DNA of 52,863 bases from Acidobacteriota bacterium (lineage in GTDB: Bacteria > Acidobacteriota > Vicinamibacteria > Vicinamibacterales > Fen-181). Both the position numbers and the translations under genes were made by a program. The stretch covers positions 1-52,863 of the forward strand of contig JANYLG010000066.1 of NCBI GenBank assembly GCA_025363775.1. The letters are read 5' to 3'. Each line of letters opens with the position of its first letter. Position 1 is the first letter of the stretch. The notes beneath the pieces were generated by a model. It was not told the origin of the DNA. It made no database searches and saw only the letters and a list, made by a program, of their open reading frames with translations. Positions 27,595-36,121 of this stretch are shown here, one piece after another.

Positions 27595-27936
27595 GTGCGT
27601 AAATCGCTGGTGCTGTCGCTGACGTTGTTGTTCGTGGCCGCGGGCTTGGTTGCGCCGCTCTTCGCCCAGGGTGCGGCTCCGGCGGGTGGGGGCAGCGAGG
27701 TGGCGAAGTGGTCGATCATCACGGCCGGATTCGCCCTGGCCATCGCGGCGGCGTTCGGCGCCCTCGGCCAGTCGAAGGGCCTGAGCTCGGCGGTCGAAGC
27801 GATCGCGCGCAACCCCAGCGCAACCCCCGACATCCGGTTCGCCCTGATCCTCGGGCTCGTGCTGATCGAGTCGCTCGTGATCTACGTGCTGCTCGTCGCG
27901 CTGATCCTGTTCTTCGTCAAGCCGTTCCCCGTATAA
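27595..27936 (+). CDS. atpE: ATP synthase F0 subunit c with signal-peptide-like N-terminus
   Basis: Proteolipid of the rotor ring, 113 residues against the usual 75-90. The first ~25 residues (RKSLVLSLTLLFVAAGLVAPLFAQ) look like a cleavable signal peptide. Two helices follow, joined by the RNP loop (AIARNPSATPDIRF), with the ion-binding glutamate E92 in LGLVLIESLVIYVLL. Q59, S93 and Y97 align with sodium-ligand positions of the Ilyobacter c-ring, although the Thr after Ser is Leu here. No atpF, H, A, G, D or C follows, so the rest of the enzyme must be encoded elsewhere. Confidence 0.93.
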   Translation: MRKSLVLSLTLLFVAAGLVAPLFAQGAAPAGGGSEVAKWSIITAGFALAIAAAFGALGQSKGLSSAVEAIARNPSATPDIRFALILGLVLIESLVIYVLLVALILFFVKPFPV

Positions 27937-27960
27937 GCCCGGCCGAACGGCGGCCGATCG

Positions 27961-27988
27961 GCAGGGGCGCGCCCCGTCGCGCCCCTGC
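27961..27988 (+). terminator. GC-rich hairpin after atpE
   Basis: GCAGGGGCGCG and CGCGCCCCTGC form a perfect 11-bp stem around a 6-base loop, 24 bases after the atpE stop. No T-tract is present. It is a plausible operon end or mRNA-stabilising structure. The rest of 27989-28146 shows no gene. Confidence 0.5.
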
Positions 27989-28146
27989 GGCGCCTTCCCT
28001 GGCGGCTCAGTCCTGAGCGCCACCCTGATCCACGTCGCCCAAGCGTGCCGCGCCGGAGGTGTCCGCACGGCTCCAGGGCCATGCCGACCAGCGGCGGTGT
28101 CCACGAAGAAGGTGACGCTGCGGCTTGGCCGCTGCGCGAAGGGGAA

Positions 28147-28718
28147 CTAGAGATACGGCTCGTGGCCTTCCTTCAGGTCATTCGTCGGCCCATCTTCGAC
28201 GATGCCGACGACCTGGCGATCCGCGCCGGCCGATCGCACCCAGGTGCCAACCGGATCCTGCCCGCCGCGATAGAACCGCTGCGCAAACGACTCGTTCACC
28301 ATGACCACCCGCATCGACTGGGCCCCATCCGCGGGCGTGAACGCGTGACCGCGAACGACGCGCGAGCCGGTTGTGGCGAAGTAGCTCGGGCTCACCTGGT
28401 TGAAGCCGAACGACAGCGCGGGCTGCCCGGGCATCTCGACCGGGACTGTCGCTCCACCGCCCGAGCCGCTGAGCAACGCCCGTCGCGCGAACGCCACGCG
28501 CTTCACGCCGGGCAACTCCGCAATCCCCCGACCACCGCTATGTTCTTTCCAGGACGGAGGCGACGATTCAGGCGGCATCGGCGACCAGGCGCGGCCAGAC
28601 GGTCTTGAACACGGCGGCCACCCGAGCCCGATTACCTTTCGACTGCCGAATGCATCGCTCGGGCCACGATGCGCCGGCGATCCTGCTGCTGCCTCGTCAT
28701 CGTCGTCTCCTTGGACAT
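28147..28718 (-). pseudogene. Remnant of a MacB/ADOP-type permease
   Basis: The frame 28147-28578 encodes a fragment of a MacB periplasmic-core/FtsX-type permease, of the kind expanded in Acidobacteria. Recognisable are QVSPSYFATTGSRVVRGHAFTPAD, VVMVNESFAQRFYRGGQDPVGTWV and VVGIVEDGPTNDLKEGHEPYL, then a stop where the family normally continues for hundreds of residues. The N-terminal membrane part and the rest are missing. Upstream at 28718-28632 a GAGGAGAG ribosome site precedes a 28-codon ORF (MSKETTMTRQQQDRRR) that ends in a stop and is not joined in frame. I read the region as a deletion remnant. Confidence 0.65.
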
Positions 28719-28764
28719 CAGTCTCTCCTCAAATGGGTGTCCAAGAAGACCGGGTCCGCCTCAC

Positions 28765-28792
28765 GCGTGTCATGGCGTGTCATGGCGTGTCA
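28765..28792. repeat. Tandem decamer GCGTGTCATG x2.8
   Basis: Two full copies and one eight-base partial copy of GCGTGTCATG. It covers the stop codon of the E1 gene and borders the permease remnant, consistent with a local rearrangement scar. Confidence 0.8.
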
Positions 28793-30907
28793 GTAGCGCG
28801 CGATCTCCTTGATGGCCTGCAGCACGTCCGCACTCTGCGGGAGGATGACTTCCTCGAGGTCGGGGCAGTAGGCCACCGGCGTATCGAGCGCAGCCACCCG
28901 ACGCACGGGCGCATCGAGGTGCTCGAACAGTTCCCCGGCAATCCGCGCGGCCAGTTCCGCGCCGAAGCCGCACGTCAACTGATCTTCGTGAGCGATGATC
29001 ACCCGGCTGATGCGCGTGACGAGCCTGGCGATTCCCTGCCAGTCGTACGGGATGATCGTCCGGAGGTCGAACACCGCCACACTGATCCCGTCCTTCTCGG
29101 CCTGCTGCGCGGCCAGCAGTGTTCTCTGGACGAGCGCGCCCCACGTGAGCACCACCACGTCGTCGCCGTCCTTCACCAGCGAGCCCTTGGCGAACGGGAT
29201 CATGAAGTCCGGGCCCTGGTACTCCCCCTTGTTGTACGTCTGGCGGTAGAGGTGCTTGTGTTCGAGGAACATCACCGGGTCGTCACACCGGATGGCGGTC
29301 CGCAGCAGCCCCGCCGCATCCACCCCGTTCGACGGGTACACGATCTGGATGCCAGGGCAATGCGCAAAGATGCTCTCGCCCGACTGGCTGTGATACGGAG
29401 CGCCGCCGCGCAGGTAGCCGCCGATGGGGACGCGGATGACCATCGGGCACGAGAAGTTGTTGCCGGACCGATAGCGGAGCATCGCCATCTCGTCGCGGAT
29501 CTGCATCATGGCCGGCCAGATGTAGTCGAAGAACTGGATCTCGACGACCGGCTTGATCCCGCGGACGGCCATGCCCACCGCCCGCCCGATGATGTTCGCC
29601 TCGGCGAGCGGCGAGTTGAACACTCGGGTGGCTCCGAACGTGCGCTGCAGGCCGTGCGTGACCTTGAACACTCCGCCCTTGCCGGGCACGGCCGACAGCG
29701 CGTCTTCACGGGTTGCGTCGGCAACGTCTTGGCCAAATATGACGATCGCCGGATTACGCGCCATCTCGTCGCGAAGCGTCCGGTTGATGGCGGCGACCAT
29801 CGTGTCCGGTTTGCCCGACGGCTGCGCGGGCGTGTCGAACGCCGCCGACGTCGGGTCCACATCCGGCGAGAAGACCCAGAGACGCGCAGTGTCTTTCGCC
29901 GGCTTGGCCGCGCGAAGCGCCAGATCCGCCGCCTCGTTGATCTCGCGGTCGGCGTCTGAGAGAACCTGCTGGAGGTCCACGTCTGTCGCGAGCCCGTCCT
30001 TCAGCAGCAGGCGCCGCAGGATGCCGATTGGATCGCGTGCGGCTTCTGCCTCGCGTTCCGCCGGCGTCTTGTACAACCGCTCATCGTCGGACAACGAGTG
30101 GGAATAGGGTCGAATGACGTGGGCGTGAACCAGCGATGGACCCCGACGCTCGCGCGCGTAGGAGACCGCCTGGTGGAGGACGCGGGAACTCTCCACGAAG
30201 TCGGTCCCGTCTACCGTCAGCACCTGCAGGCTCGGGAATGACGTCACAATCCGGGAGATGTCTCCGCCGGGTGTCTGGACTTCCTTCGGAGTCGAGATGG
30301 CGTAGCCATTGTCCTGCACGAGATAGACGACGGGGAGGCGCTTGCCGCAGGCCGTATTCAGCGATTCCCAGAACTCGCCTTCCGCGGTCGCTCCCTCTCC
30401 AAGCGACACGTAGACGACCTCGTCCGGCTCATGGCGCGACTCGCGGTCCGGGATGTCCACCAGCCGCTGGAACAGCCGTCCCGCCTCCGCACAGCCGACG
30501 GCCTGCAGGCACTGCGTGCCGGTGGGGCTGCCCTGCGAGACGATGTTCAGGCGCTTGTGTCCCCAGTGCGACGGCATCTGCCGCCCGCCTGACGCGGGAT
30601 CGTCCTTGGCGCCCACGGCCTCGAGCAGCATCTCGTAGGGAGTGACGCCCAACGCCAGGCACAGGGCGCGGTCACGGTAGTAGGGGAAGAACCAGTCGTA
30701 GCCTGGGCGGAGCGCCAGGGCGGCGGCCACGAGCACCGCCTCGTGCCCTGCGCCGCTGATCTGGAAGAAGATCTGGCTCTGGTTCTTCATCTGGATTTCC
30801 TTGTCGTCCAGTCTCCTCGACAGGATCATCCAGCGATAGGCCCCGAGCAGCGCTTCGCGCGTCAGCCGCGCGCCTTCCACACCGCTGACAGTCGTCGATG
30901 CATCCAT
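28790..30907 (-). CDS. Fused alpha/beta E1 component of a 2-oxoacid dehydrogenase
   Basis: Thiamine-diphosphate-dependent decarboxylase (E1) of the branched-chain 2-oxoacid or pyruvate dehydrogenase type, 705 residues. Residues ~15-330 are the alpha part: [23 protein letters not shown] and the ThDP motif [19 protein letters not shown]...VQDNGYAIS. Residues ~370-705 are the beta part: [50 protein letters not shown], a [15 protein letters not shown] loop and [16 protein letters not shown]. The two chains are normally separate genes; here they are one ORF. No E2 or E3 gene is nearby, so the substrate cannot be assigned. Confidence 0.9.
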   Translation of the reverse strand: MDASTTVSGVEGARLTREALLGAYRWMILSRRLDDKEIQMKNQSQIFFQISGAGHEAVLVAAALALRPGYDWFFPYYRDRALCLALGVTPYEMLLEAVGAKDDPASGGRQMPSHWGHKRLNIVSQGSPTGTQCLQAVGCAEAGRLFQRLVDIPDRESRHEPDEVVYVSLGEGATAEGEFWESLNTACGKRLPVVYLVQDNGYAISTPKEVQTPGGDISRIVTSFPSLQVLTVDGTDFVESSRVLHQAVSYARERRGPSLVHAHVIRPYSHSLSDDERLYKTPAEREAEAARDPIGILRRLLLKDGLATDVDLQQVLSDADREINEAADLALRAAKPAKDTARLWVFSPDVDPTSAAFDTPAQPSGKPDTMVAAINRTLRDEMARNPAIVIFGQDVADATREDALSAVPGKGGVFKVTHGLQRTFGATRVFNSPLAEANIIGRAVGMAVRGIKPVVEIQFFDYIWPAMMQIRDEMAMLRYRSGNNFSCPMVIRVPIGGYLRGGAPYHSQSGESIFAHCPGIQIVYPSNGVDAAGLLRTAIRCDDPVMFLEHKHLYRQTYNKGEYQGPDFMIPFAKGSLVKDGDDVVVLTWGALVQRTLLAAQQAEKDGISVAVFDLRTIIPYDWQGIARLVTRISRVIIAHEDQLTCGFGAELAARIAGELFEHLDAPVRRVAALDTPVAYCPDLEEVILPQSADVLQAIKEIARY

Positions 30908-30975
30908 GCGACGGTCCGTTACTGCCAGGAACTAAACCAGAAACGCTGTTGGCTGGCCCCGCGACGCGCGGGGCG

Positions 30976-31052
30976 TAGACGTCTTGAACGGCCGGACGGA
31001 AGTCGAGAAACCTTGACTCATTCGCAACGACTTTGGCCGTTCAAGACGTCTA
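30976..31052. repeat. 77-bp element with 18-bp perfect inverted repeats
   Basis: TAGACGTCTTGAACGGCC (30976-30993) is the exact reverse complement of 31035-31052. Inside it a second pair, AAGTCG/CGACTT, extends the possible stem. It lies between the rhomboid and E1 genes; the right arm includes the rhomboid stop codon. It has no T-tract. It could be a terminator-like structure or a MITE/REP-type palindromic insertion. Confidence 0.8.
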
Positions 31053-31799
31053 GTGCACGTGCCGGTCCCAGTCGTGGCGGCCGCCCGTGTGAACGTCGAA
31101 CTTACGGCGAAGGCGGTTCATCCTCCACCTGACGTAGCGGTACTTGACCTCCGCCAGCGGACGAGTCCGCCACACTTTCAGGTAGAGGTATCCGAACACC
31201 AGGCCGCCGAGGTGCGCGCTGTTCGCCACGCCGCCCTGGTTTCCCCCCGTCGAGGAGATGAACGCAATCGCGCCCATGATCAGGACGAAGTACTTCGCCG
31301 GAATGGGAAACAGCGCCCACATGTAAATCGGGCGGTCCGGGAAGTAGAGCGCGTAGGCGAGCAGCAGACCATAGATGGCGCCCGATGCACCCACGGTGAC
31401 CGAGTCCCGCATCGCGCCGCCGAACTCACCCGGAAACAGCGAGAGCAGCATCGTCGTGGCTGCCGCGCCGATCCCGGTGATGAAGTAGTACTTCAGGAAG
31501 AACGTCCGGCCCCACAACCGCTCCAGCTCAACGCCGAACATCCACAGCGCGAGCATGTTGAACAGGATGTGGAAGACGCCCGCGTGCAGGAACATGTAGG
31601 TGACGGGCTGCCAGACGAACCACTGCGACAACACCGCCTTCGGCTGCAGGCCCAGATAGTCCACGATGCCCGGCACCAGCTTCGACACCAGGAACATCGC
31701 GACGTTGGTCCAGATCAGCAGCTTGATGACCGGCGTGATTGGGCCGGGACCGAACTGGTACGCCAGCGTGCGCGGCGAAGAAGATGGATAGCGGGGCAT
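31050..31799 (-). CDS. Rhomboid-family intramembrane serine protease
   Basis: Membrane protein of 249 residues with about six helices. The catalytic serine is in VTVGASGAIYGLLLAYAL (GxSG motif) and the catalytic histidine in VANSAHLGGLVFGYLYL. The conserved WQPVTYMFLHAGVFHILFNMLALWMFG segment in helices 1-2 is also present. Members cleave single-pass membrane substrates or act as quality-control proteases; no substrate is evident here. An AGAAAGGG ribosome site precedes the ATG. The basic C-terminal tail (RWRMNRLRRKFDVHTGGRHDWDRHVH) is cytoplasmic by the positive-inside rule. Confidence 0.93.
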   Translation of the reverse strand: MPRYPSSSPRTLAYQFGPGPITPVIKLLIWTNVAMFLVSKLVPGIVDYLGLQPKAVLSQWFVWQPVTYMFLHAGVFHILFNMLALWMFGVELERLWGRTFFLKYYFITGIGAAATTMLLSLFPGEFGGAMRDSVTVGASGAIYGLLLAYALYFPDRPIYMWALFPIPAKYFVLIMGAIAFISSTGGNQGGVANSAHLGGLVFGYLYLKVWRTRPLAEVKYRYVRWRMNRLRRKFDVHTGGRHDWDRHVH

Positions 31800-31945
31800 G
31801 GACCCTTTCTCAGAATCGTACCACAGTCCTGACGCTGCTCATCGGGCAGGCACTTCCACACCAGCGACGACCGGGATCGCGCGGGTGCGCGGCGAAACGA
31901 CCACCGTTTCTTCGTCCCGACGCCGACGACGTTGGGCACGAGGGA

Positions 31946-33652
31946 CTACCGCGTGGCCTTCAACGGGAAGACACGCGCGGTGACGGCGCGAAGCGCTTCG
32001 TCGAACTCGGCAATCCGCAGCACGCGGGCGGCCAGCGCCAGGGCGCCCATCCCGAGACCGATGCCTGCGCCGACGCGGAACAGTTTGACCAGGAGCGAAC
32101 CGCCTGGCACGACTCCCTCCAGCCAGCGCTCGCCACCCCACGCCACCGCCGCCATGAAGATCGAGGCGACCAGCACCTTCCCGAACGCCAGGCTGACACG
32201 CCGCCCATCGATTCCGCCAAGTTTTCGCCGCAGCAGCCACATGAGCATCGAGGCGTTGAACAGCGCGGACGCCGATGTGCCAAGGGCCAGCCCGCGGAAC
32301 CCGAGCGCGCGGACGAGCATCAGGTTGACAGTGATGTTGAACACCACCGACACGGCACCGACGATGACCGGCGTCCGGCTGTCGCGGAGGGAGTAGAACG
32401 TGGGCACTGCCAGCTTCACCGCCGAGTAGCCTATCAGCCCTGGCGCGTAGCACATGAGCGCCGCCGAGGTGGCCGCGGTCGCCTCGGGCGTGAACGAGCC
32501 GTGCTCGAACAGCAGCGCCACGATCGGCGTGGCCAGGGCTACCAGACCGAGTGTCGCGGGCACGTTCAGCATCAGCATCATCCGAAGGGCGCTGGAGTGG
32601 GTGGCCCGCATCCCCTCGCGGTCGTCTTTCGCCGCGTCCCGCGAGAGCGACGGGATCGCGGCCGTAGCGATCGAGAGGCCGAACAGCCCAATCGGCAGGT
32701 ACATCACCCGGAACGCGTAGTTCAAGTAGGAAACCGCCCCTTCTCCCTGGCTCGTGGCGAGCATCGTGTTGATGAGCACGTTGAGCTGGACCGCCGCCAG
32801 TCCCATGGTGCCTGGCCCCATCAGCGTCAGGACTTCTCGCAAGCCGGGGTCGCGGAAATCGACCGCTGGCCGATACCGGAATCCCTCGCGCCTGAGGAAC
32901 GGCCACTGCACGAGTACCTGTCCGACGCCACCGACCAGGGTGCCGATCGCCACGGCGAAGATAGGACGAATCCCATGGCTCCGGAACACGGGGATCAGCA
33001 GGGCCATCGTCGCCAGCGTGCCGACGTTGAACATCGCGGGCGACAGTGCGGGGACGAAGAATCTCCCCAGGGAGTTCAACATGCCCATGAAACACACGGC
33101 GACCGCGATCAGGGTCAGGAACGGGAACATCGTCCGGGCGAGCGATCCGGCCAGTTCCAGCTTGCCTGGCACCGCGGAGTAATCTTCGGCGGCGAAGGTC
33201 ACCAGCGGCCAGGTGAACACCATGCCGAGAACGACGAGGACCGCGGTGACGAGCAGCAGCGCCGTGATGACCAGGTTGCCGAGGCGCCAGGCCGCGGCTT
33301 TTCCGTCCAGCGTGAGGAGCCGCGTGAATGTCGGCACGAAGGCGGAACTCATGGCGCCCTCGGCGAACAGGTCGCGAAGGAGGTTCGGAATCCGGAATGC
33401 CACCGTGTAGGCGTCCATGTCGTGGCTGGCGGCGAACACGTGAGCCATGGCGATGTCGCGCGCCAACCCGAGAATCCGACTGGACATCGTCGCCAGCCCG
33501 ATCAGGCCGGCCGAACGCGCCAGTCGGACGGCGCCGGCGGGTCGAACCGGGGCGTTGGACGGCCCGTCGCCGGTGACGGCAAGAGGGTCGCGGTTGGTCG
33601 TGGCCAGAGGAGTGGGCGCGGGTGGAGACCCGGCCTCGCGGGACGCTTCCAT
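31946..33652 (-). CDS. murJ: Lipid II flippase MurJ/MviN
   Basis: Membrane flippase of the MOP superfamily that moves lipid II to the periplasmic face for peptidoglycan assembly. About 568 residues with 14 predicted helices. Typical are ARSAGLIGLATMSSRILGLARDIAMAHVFAASHDMDAYTVAFRIPNLLRDLFAEGAMSSAFVPTF and PTFYSLRDSRTPV. The ORF track starts at 33826 and adds 58 low-complexity residues from the intergenic hairpin region. I prefer ATG 33652 (MEASREAGSPP). The gene lies downstream of yqeY on the same strand, beyond a GC-rich hairpin. Confidence 0.92.
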   Translation of the reverse strand: MEASREAGSPPAPTPLATTNRDPLAVTGDGPSNAPVRPAGAVRLARSAGLIGLATMSSRILGLARDIAMAHVFAASHDMDAYTVAFRIPNLLRDLFAEGAMSSAFVPTFTRLLTLDGKAAAWRLGNLVITALLLVTAVLVVLGMVFTWPLVTFAAEDYSAVPGKLELAGSLARTMFPFLTLIAVAVCFMGMLNSLGRFFVPALSPAMFNVGTLATMALLIPVFRSHGIRPIFAVAIGTLVGGVGQVLVQWPFLRREGFRYRPAVDFRDPGLREVLTLMGPGTMGLAAVQLNVLINTMLATSQGEGAVSYLNYAFRVMYLPIGLFGLSIATAAIPSLSRDAAKDDREGMRATHSSALRMMLMLNVPATLGLVALATPIVALLFEHGSFTPEATAATSAALMCYAPGLIGYSAVKLAVPTFYSLRDSRTPVIVGAVSVVFNITVNLMLVRALGFRGLALGTSASALFNASMLMWLLRRKLGGIDGRRVSLAFGKVLVASIFMAAVAWGGERWLEGVVPGGSLLVKLFRVGAGIGLGMGALALAARVLRIAEFDEALRAVTARVFPLKATR

Positions 33653-33739
33653 CTGCTGCTCAGGGTAACACAGCGAACCGCGAAGAACGGACACCGCTGA
33701 ACGCGGTGAACGCGTCGGCGACGGGCTGGAAGAAGGAGG

Positions 33740-33766
33740 GGGGCCCCTCGGCTCAGAAGGGGCCCC
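33740..33766 (-). terminator. GC-rich hairpin between yqeY and murJ
   Basis: AGGGGCCCC and GGGGCCCCT pair over 9 bp around a 9-base loop, followed on the minus strand by a pyrimidine tract (CCTCCTTCTTCC). It is a plausible terminator after yqeY; the tract is not a clean T-run. Confidence 0.45.
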
Positions 33767-33837
33767 TTGGAGGATAGAAGAGAGGCTTTTGGCTCTACTC
33801 ACTCTGTTAGACGCAGGAGTCGACAAAAAGTTCGCTG

Positions 33838-34287
33838 CTAGTCGGCGAGCCGTTTCCGAACCAGTTCGTTGATGGCCTTGCCGTCCACCTGGGCCCCCGC
33901 AAGCCGCGCCATGACCCCTTTCATCACCTTCCCCATATCCCTGGCCGTGGTGGCGCCGGTTTCGGCGATGACCTCGGACACGATGCGGTCGAGGTCGTCG
34001 ATGGCGACCGCCGGCGGGAGGTACGTCCCGAGGACGGCCAGTTCCGCCATCTCCTTGTCCACGAGGTCCTGCCGTCCCCCTTTGCCGAACTGCTCGATCG
34101 ACTCCCTGTGCTGCTTGACCAGCATCGCCACCACCTGGAGTTCCTCGGCCTCGGTCAACGACCTGCGGCGTTCGACTTCGCGGTTCATCAAGGCGGCCTT
34201 GAGCATGCGGAGCGGGGAGAGGCGAGCCTGGTCCCGTGCCTTCATGGCTTCGGCCAACGTCTTGGTGAGTTGTTCGATCAAGGGCAT
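33838..34287 (-). CDS. yqeY: GatB/YqeY domain-containing protein
   Basis: Soluble all-helical protein of 149 residues, the standalone form of the GatB C-terminal tRNA-binding domain. The N-terminal part has MKARDQARLSPLRMLKAALMNREVERRRSLTEAEELQVVAMLVKQHRESIEQF. The C-terminal part has ARDMGKVMKGVMARLAGAQVDGKAINELVRKRL, typical of YqeY. The precise role is unknown; it may act in tRNA-linked amidotransferase chemistry or as an RNA-binding protein. The ORF track's 306-residue version begins in the next gene; the family start is the ATG at 34287. It is often found beside core translation and replication genes. Confidence 0.92.
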   Translation of the reverse strand: MPLIEQLTKTLAEAMKARDQARLSPLRMLKAALMNREVERRRSLTEAEELQVVAMLVKQHRESIEQFGKGGRQDLVDKEMAELAVLGTYLPPAVAIDDLDRIVSEVIAETGATTARDMGKVMKGVMARLAGAQVDGKAINELVRKRLAD

Positions 34288-34294
34288 GCGATCC

Positions 34295-36121
34295 TCATTG
34301 GGGCGTGATCGCGCTCGTCCGATTGGGCGGGACACGCCGCACCTCGCCCTGAGCGAAATAGTAGAACCGTGCGTGCTGAAAGTCCACACCGGGAGCCAGT
34401 TCGAGCACGACTTCCTGCGCGTCGCCGTCCGGCCGGGATGTGACCGTGCCCAGCGGAGTTTCGAATCGAGCGTGACGTTGCGAGCGCTGCTCGATGGTGA
34501 ACGTACGAAGGTCGCGCGAGAGAACGAAATTCCCGCGGTAGCGGGGCGCGCGAACCACCAGCGTCCGGGGCGACACCCAGTGCACCTCAATCGGCTGATC
34601 GGACCTGACCATGCGGGCGACCGCCTGGTAGCTTCCCGGCTCGCACCCGCCGTCCTGCGAAAACGTCTGGTGGTAGAAGTGGCTGTAGACGCCGCGAATG
34701 CCGACAGGGGCCACGAGGAACACGACATCGCCCTCGTTGCACGCCGGGAGGTCGGCATTCACGAGGGTCGCGCCGCGCGAGAGCATGCCGGTCGCCCACT
34801 CCCAGTCCGAGCCCTTTACCTGGACCTGCCAGGCTGAGACCGCCAGAACCAGGCCGATGATCGCGGCAGCGACCTGGCGCCAGCGCCCGATGCTGTCGAA
34901 CACGAGTTTGGCTGCGCCCAGTGAAATCCCCACGGAGCCGAGGTACAAGTAGCGCTGGCCCTCGGTCAGACTCGAAACGGGCAGCAACGCGCCGGCCGTG
35001 GCGACCAGGACGAAGAGCCAGGTGCCGTCCGCGACGAGGCGCCGACGCGAGAAGAAGATCAGTCCGGCTGCCGTCAACGCCACGGCCAGCCCGCCGACCC
35101 AATAAACGGGGGTCGCCGGATCGAGGAAGAAGGGCGGCGGCGAGGGCGCCACGACCGGAGAGAAGAGATAGAAGCTGGCAAATCCAGCAAACGACAACTT
35201 CTCGCGGAGCGGCGCACCGGCACCTGGAATGAGACACACCAGGATGGCTCCCACGAGAAAGAGGACGGCGAGGAAGAAGGCGGGGGCTCGTCTGATCCGC
35301 CCGGCCGCGGCCAGCGGTCGCTTCCACCCCAGCAGGGAGAGCGCCATCAAGGTCCCGACGCCAGCCATCAGCATGACCGCCTTCGGCAACCGGCTCGCAC
35401 CGCCCGTCGGGTCGAGGCCGCCCACCGCCGATCGAAGCACCGAGTACCCGGCAATGACCGCCAACATGAGAGCAAGCACGGTGACCACTCGCATCGGCCG
35501 CCCGCGCCGTACGAACACTTCATACGCCCCGACCATGATTGGGGCGGCCAGCGCAGCCTCCTTCGACAGCAGCGCAAGGGCAAAGGTGACGAGGGAGGCG
35601 GCGATCCAGACCGGGCGATCGCACGTCGCCAGCAGCAGCGTCGCCAGGACGAACAGCGTGGAGAGGAGATCGAAACGTGCCGAAATCCAGTACACCGCTT
35701 CCTGGTTCGAGGTGTGAGCGACGAAGAGGGCGGCCGCCAGCGCGGCTGCCCACGGCATCATCAGGCGGCGCGCGAGTGCGAACACGAGCATCCCGTTGAC
35801 CGCGTGCAGCAGGACGTTCGTCAGGTGGAACCCGCCCGGGCGCAGGCTCCACAGCGCGGCATCGGAGGCGAAGGACAGAAAACCGATCGGACGGTAGAAA
35901 CTGAAGAAATCGAGTGCCGTGAAGAATGCGCCCGGCCGCACGATCCCACCCAGGCGCTTCAAGTGGTAGAGGACGAGCGCGTCGTCTCCCGCGAAGCCGA
36001 GGAGCGGGGCGCGCCAGTAGAGGCAGAGCGCCAGGAGCACCACCAGCGCCGCCCACCAGGCCTGCGACCGGCTCGATCCCGAGCGCGAGTGCGACGCGAC
36101 CGATCCGGGCTCAGTGTTCAT
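34295..36121 (-). CDS. Multi-pass membrane protein, GT-C glycosyltransferase-like
   Basis: A 608-residue protein with about 10-12 membrane helices and a soluble C-terminal domain of ~120 residues. The first periplasmic loop has an acidic pair (LGFAGDDALVLYHLK) as in GT-C transferases that use polyprenyl-phosphate sugars. The HLTNVLLHAVNGMLVFALARRL and LSKEAALAAPIMVGAYE segments are common in this group. I infer a role in adding sugars to a lipid-linked or protein acceptor in the periplasm; donor and acceptor are unknown. It overlaps the upstream membrane protein gene by 11 bases and lies seven bases before yqeY. Confidence 0.72.
   Translation of the reverse strand: MNTEPGSVASHSRSGSSRSQAWWAALVVLLALCLYWRAPLLGFAGDDALVLYHLKRLGGIVRPGAFFTALDFFSFYRPIGFLSFASDAALWSLRPGGFHLTNVLLHAVNGMLVFALARRLMMPWAAALAAALFVAHTSNQEAVYWISARFDLLSTLFVLATLLLATCDRPVWIAASLVTFALALLSKEAALAAPIMVGAYEVFVRRGRPMRVVTVLALMLAVIAGYSVLRSAVGGLDPTGGASRLPKAVMLMAGVGTLMALSLLGWKRPLAAAGRIRRAPAFFLAVLFLVGAILVCLIPGAGAPLREKLSFAGFASFYLFSPVVAPSPPPFFLDPATPVYWVGGLAVALTAAGLIFFSRRRLVADGTWLFVLVATAGALLPVSSLTEGQRYLYLGSVGISLGAAKLVFDSIGRWRQVAAAIIGLVLAVSAWQVQVKGSDWEWATGMLSRGATLVNADLPACNEGDVVFLVAPVGIRGVYSHFYHQTFSQDGGCEPGSYQAVARMVRSDQPIEVHWVSPRTLVVRAPRYRGNFVLSRDLRTFTIEQRSQRHARFETPLGTVTSRPDGDAQEVVLELAPGVDFQHARFYYFAQGEVRRVPPNRTSAITPQ

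Noticed and set aside
31739-33700. 653-residue plus-strand ORF
   Set aside because: Antisense to murJ; no family motif.
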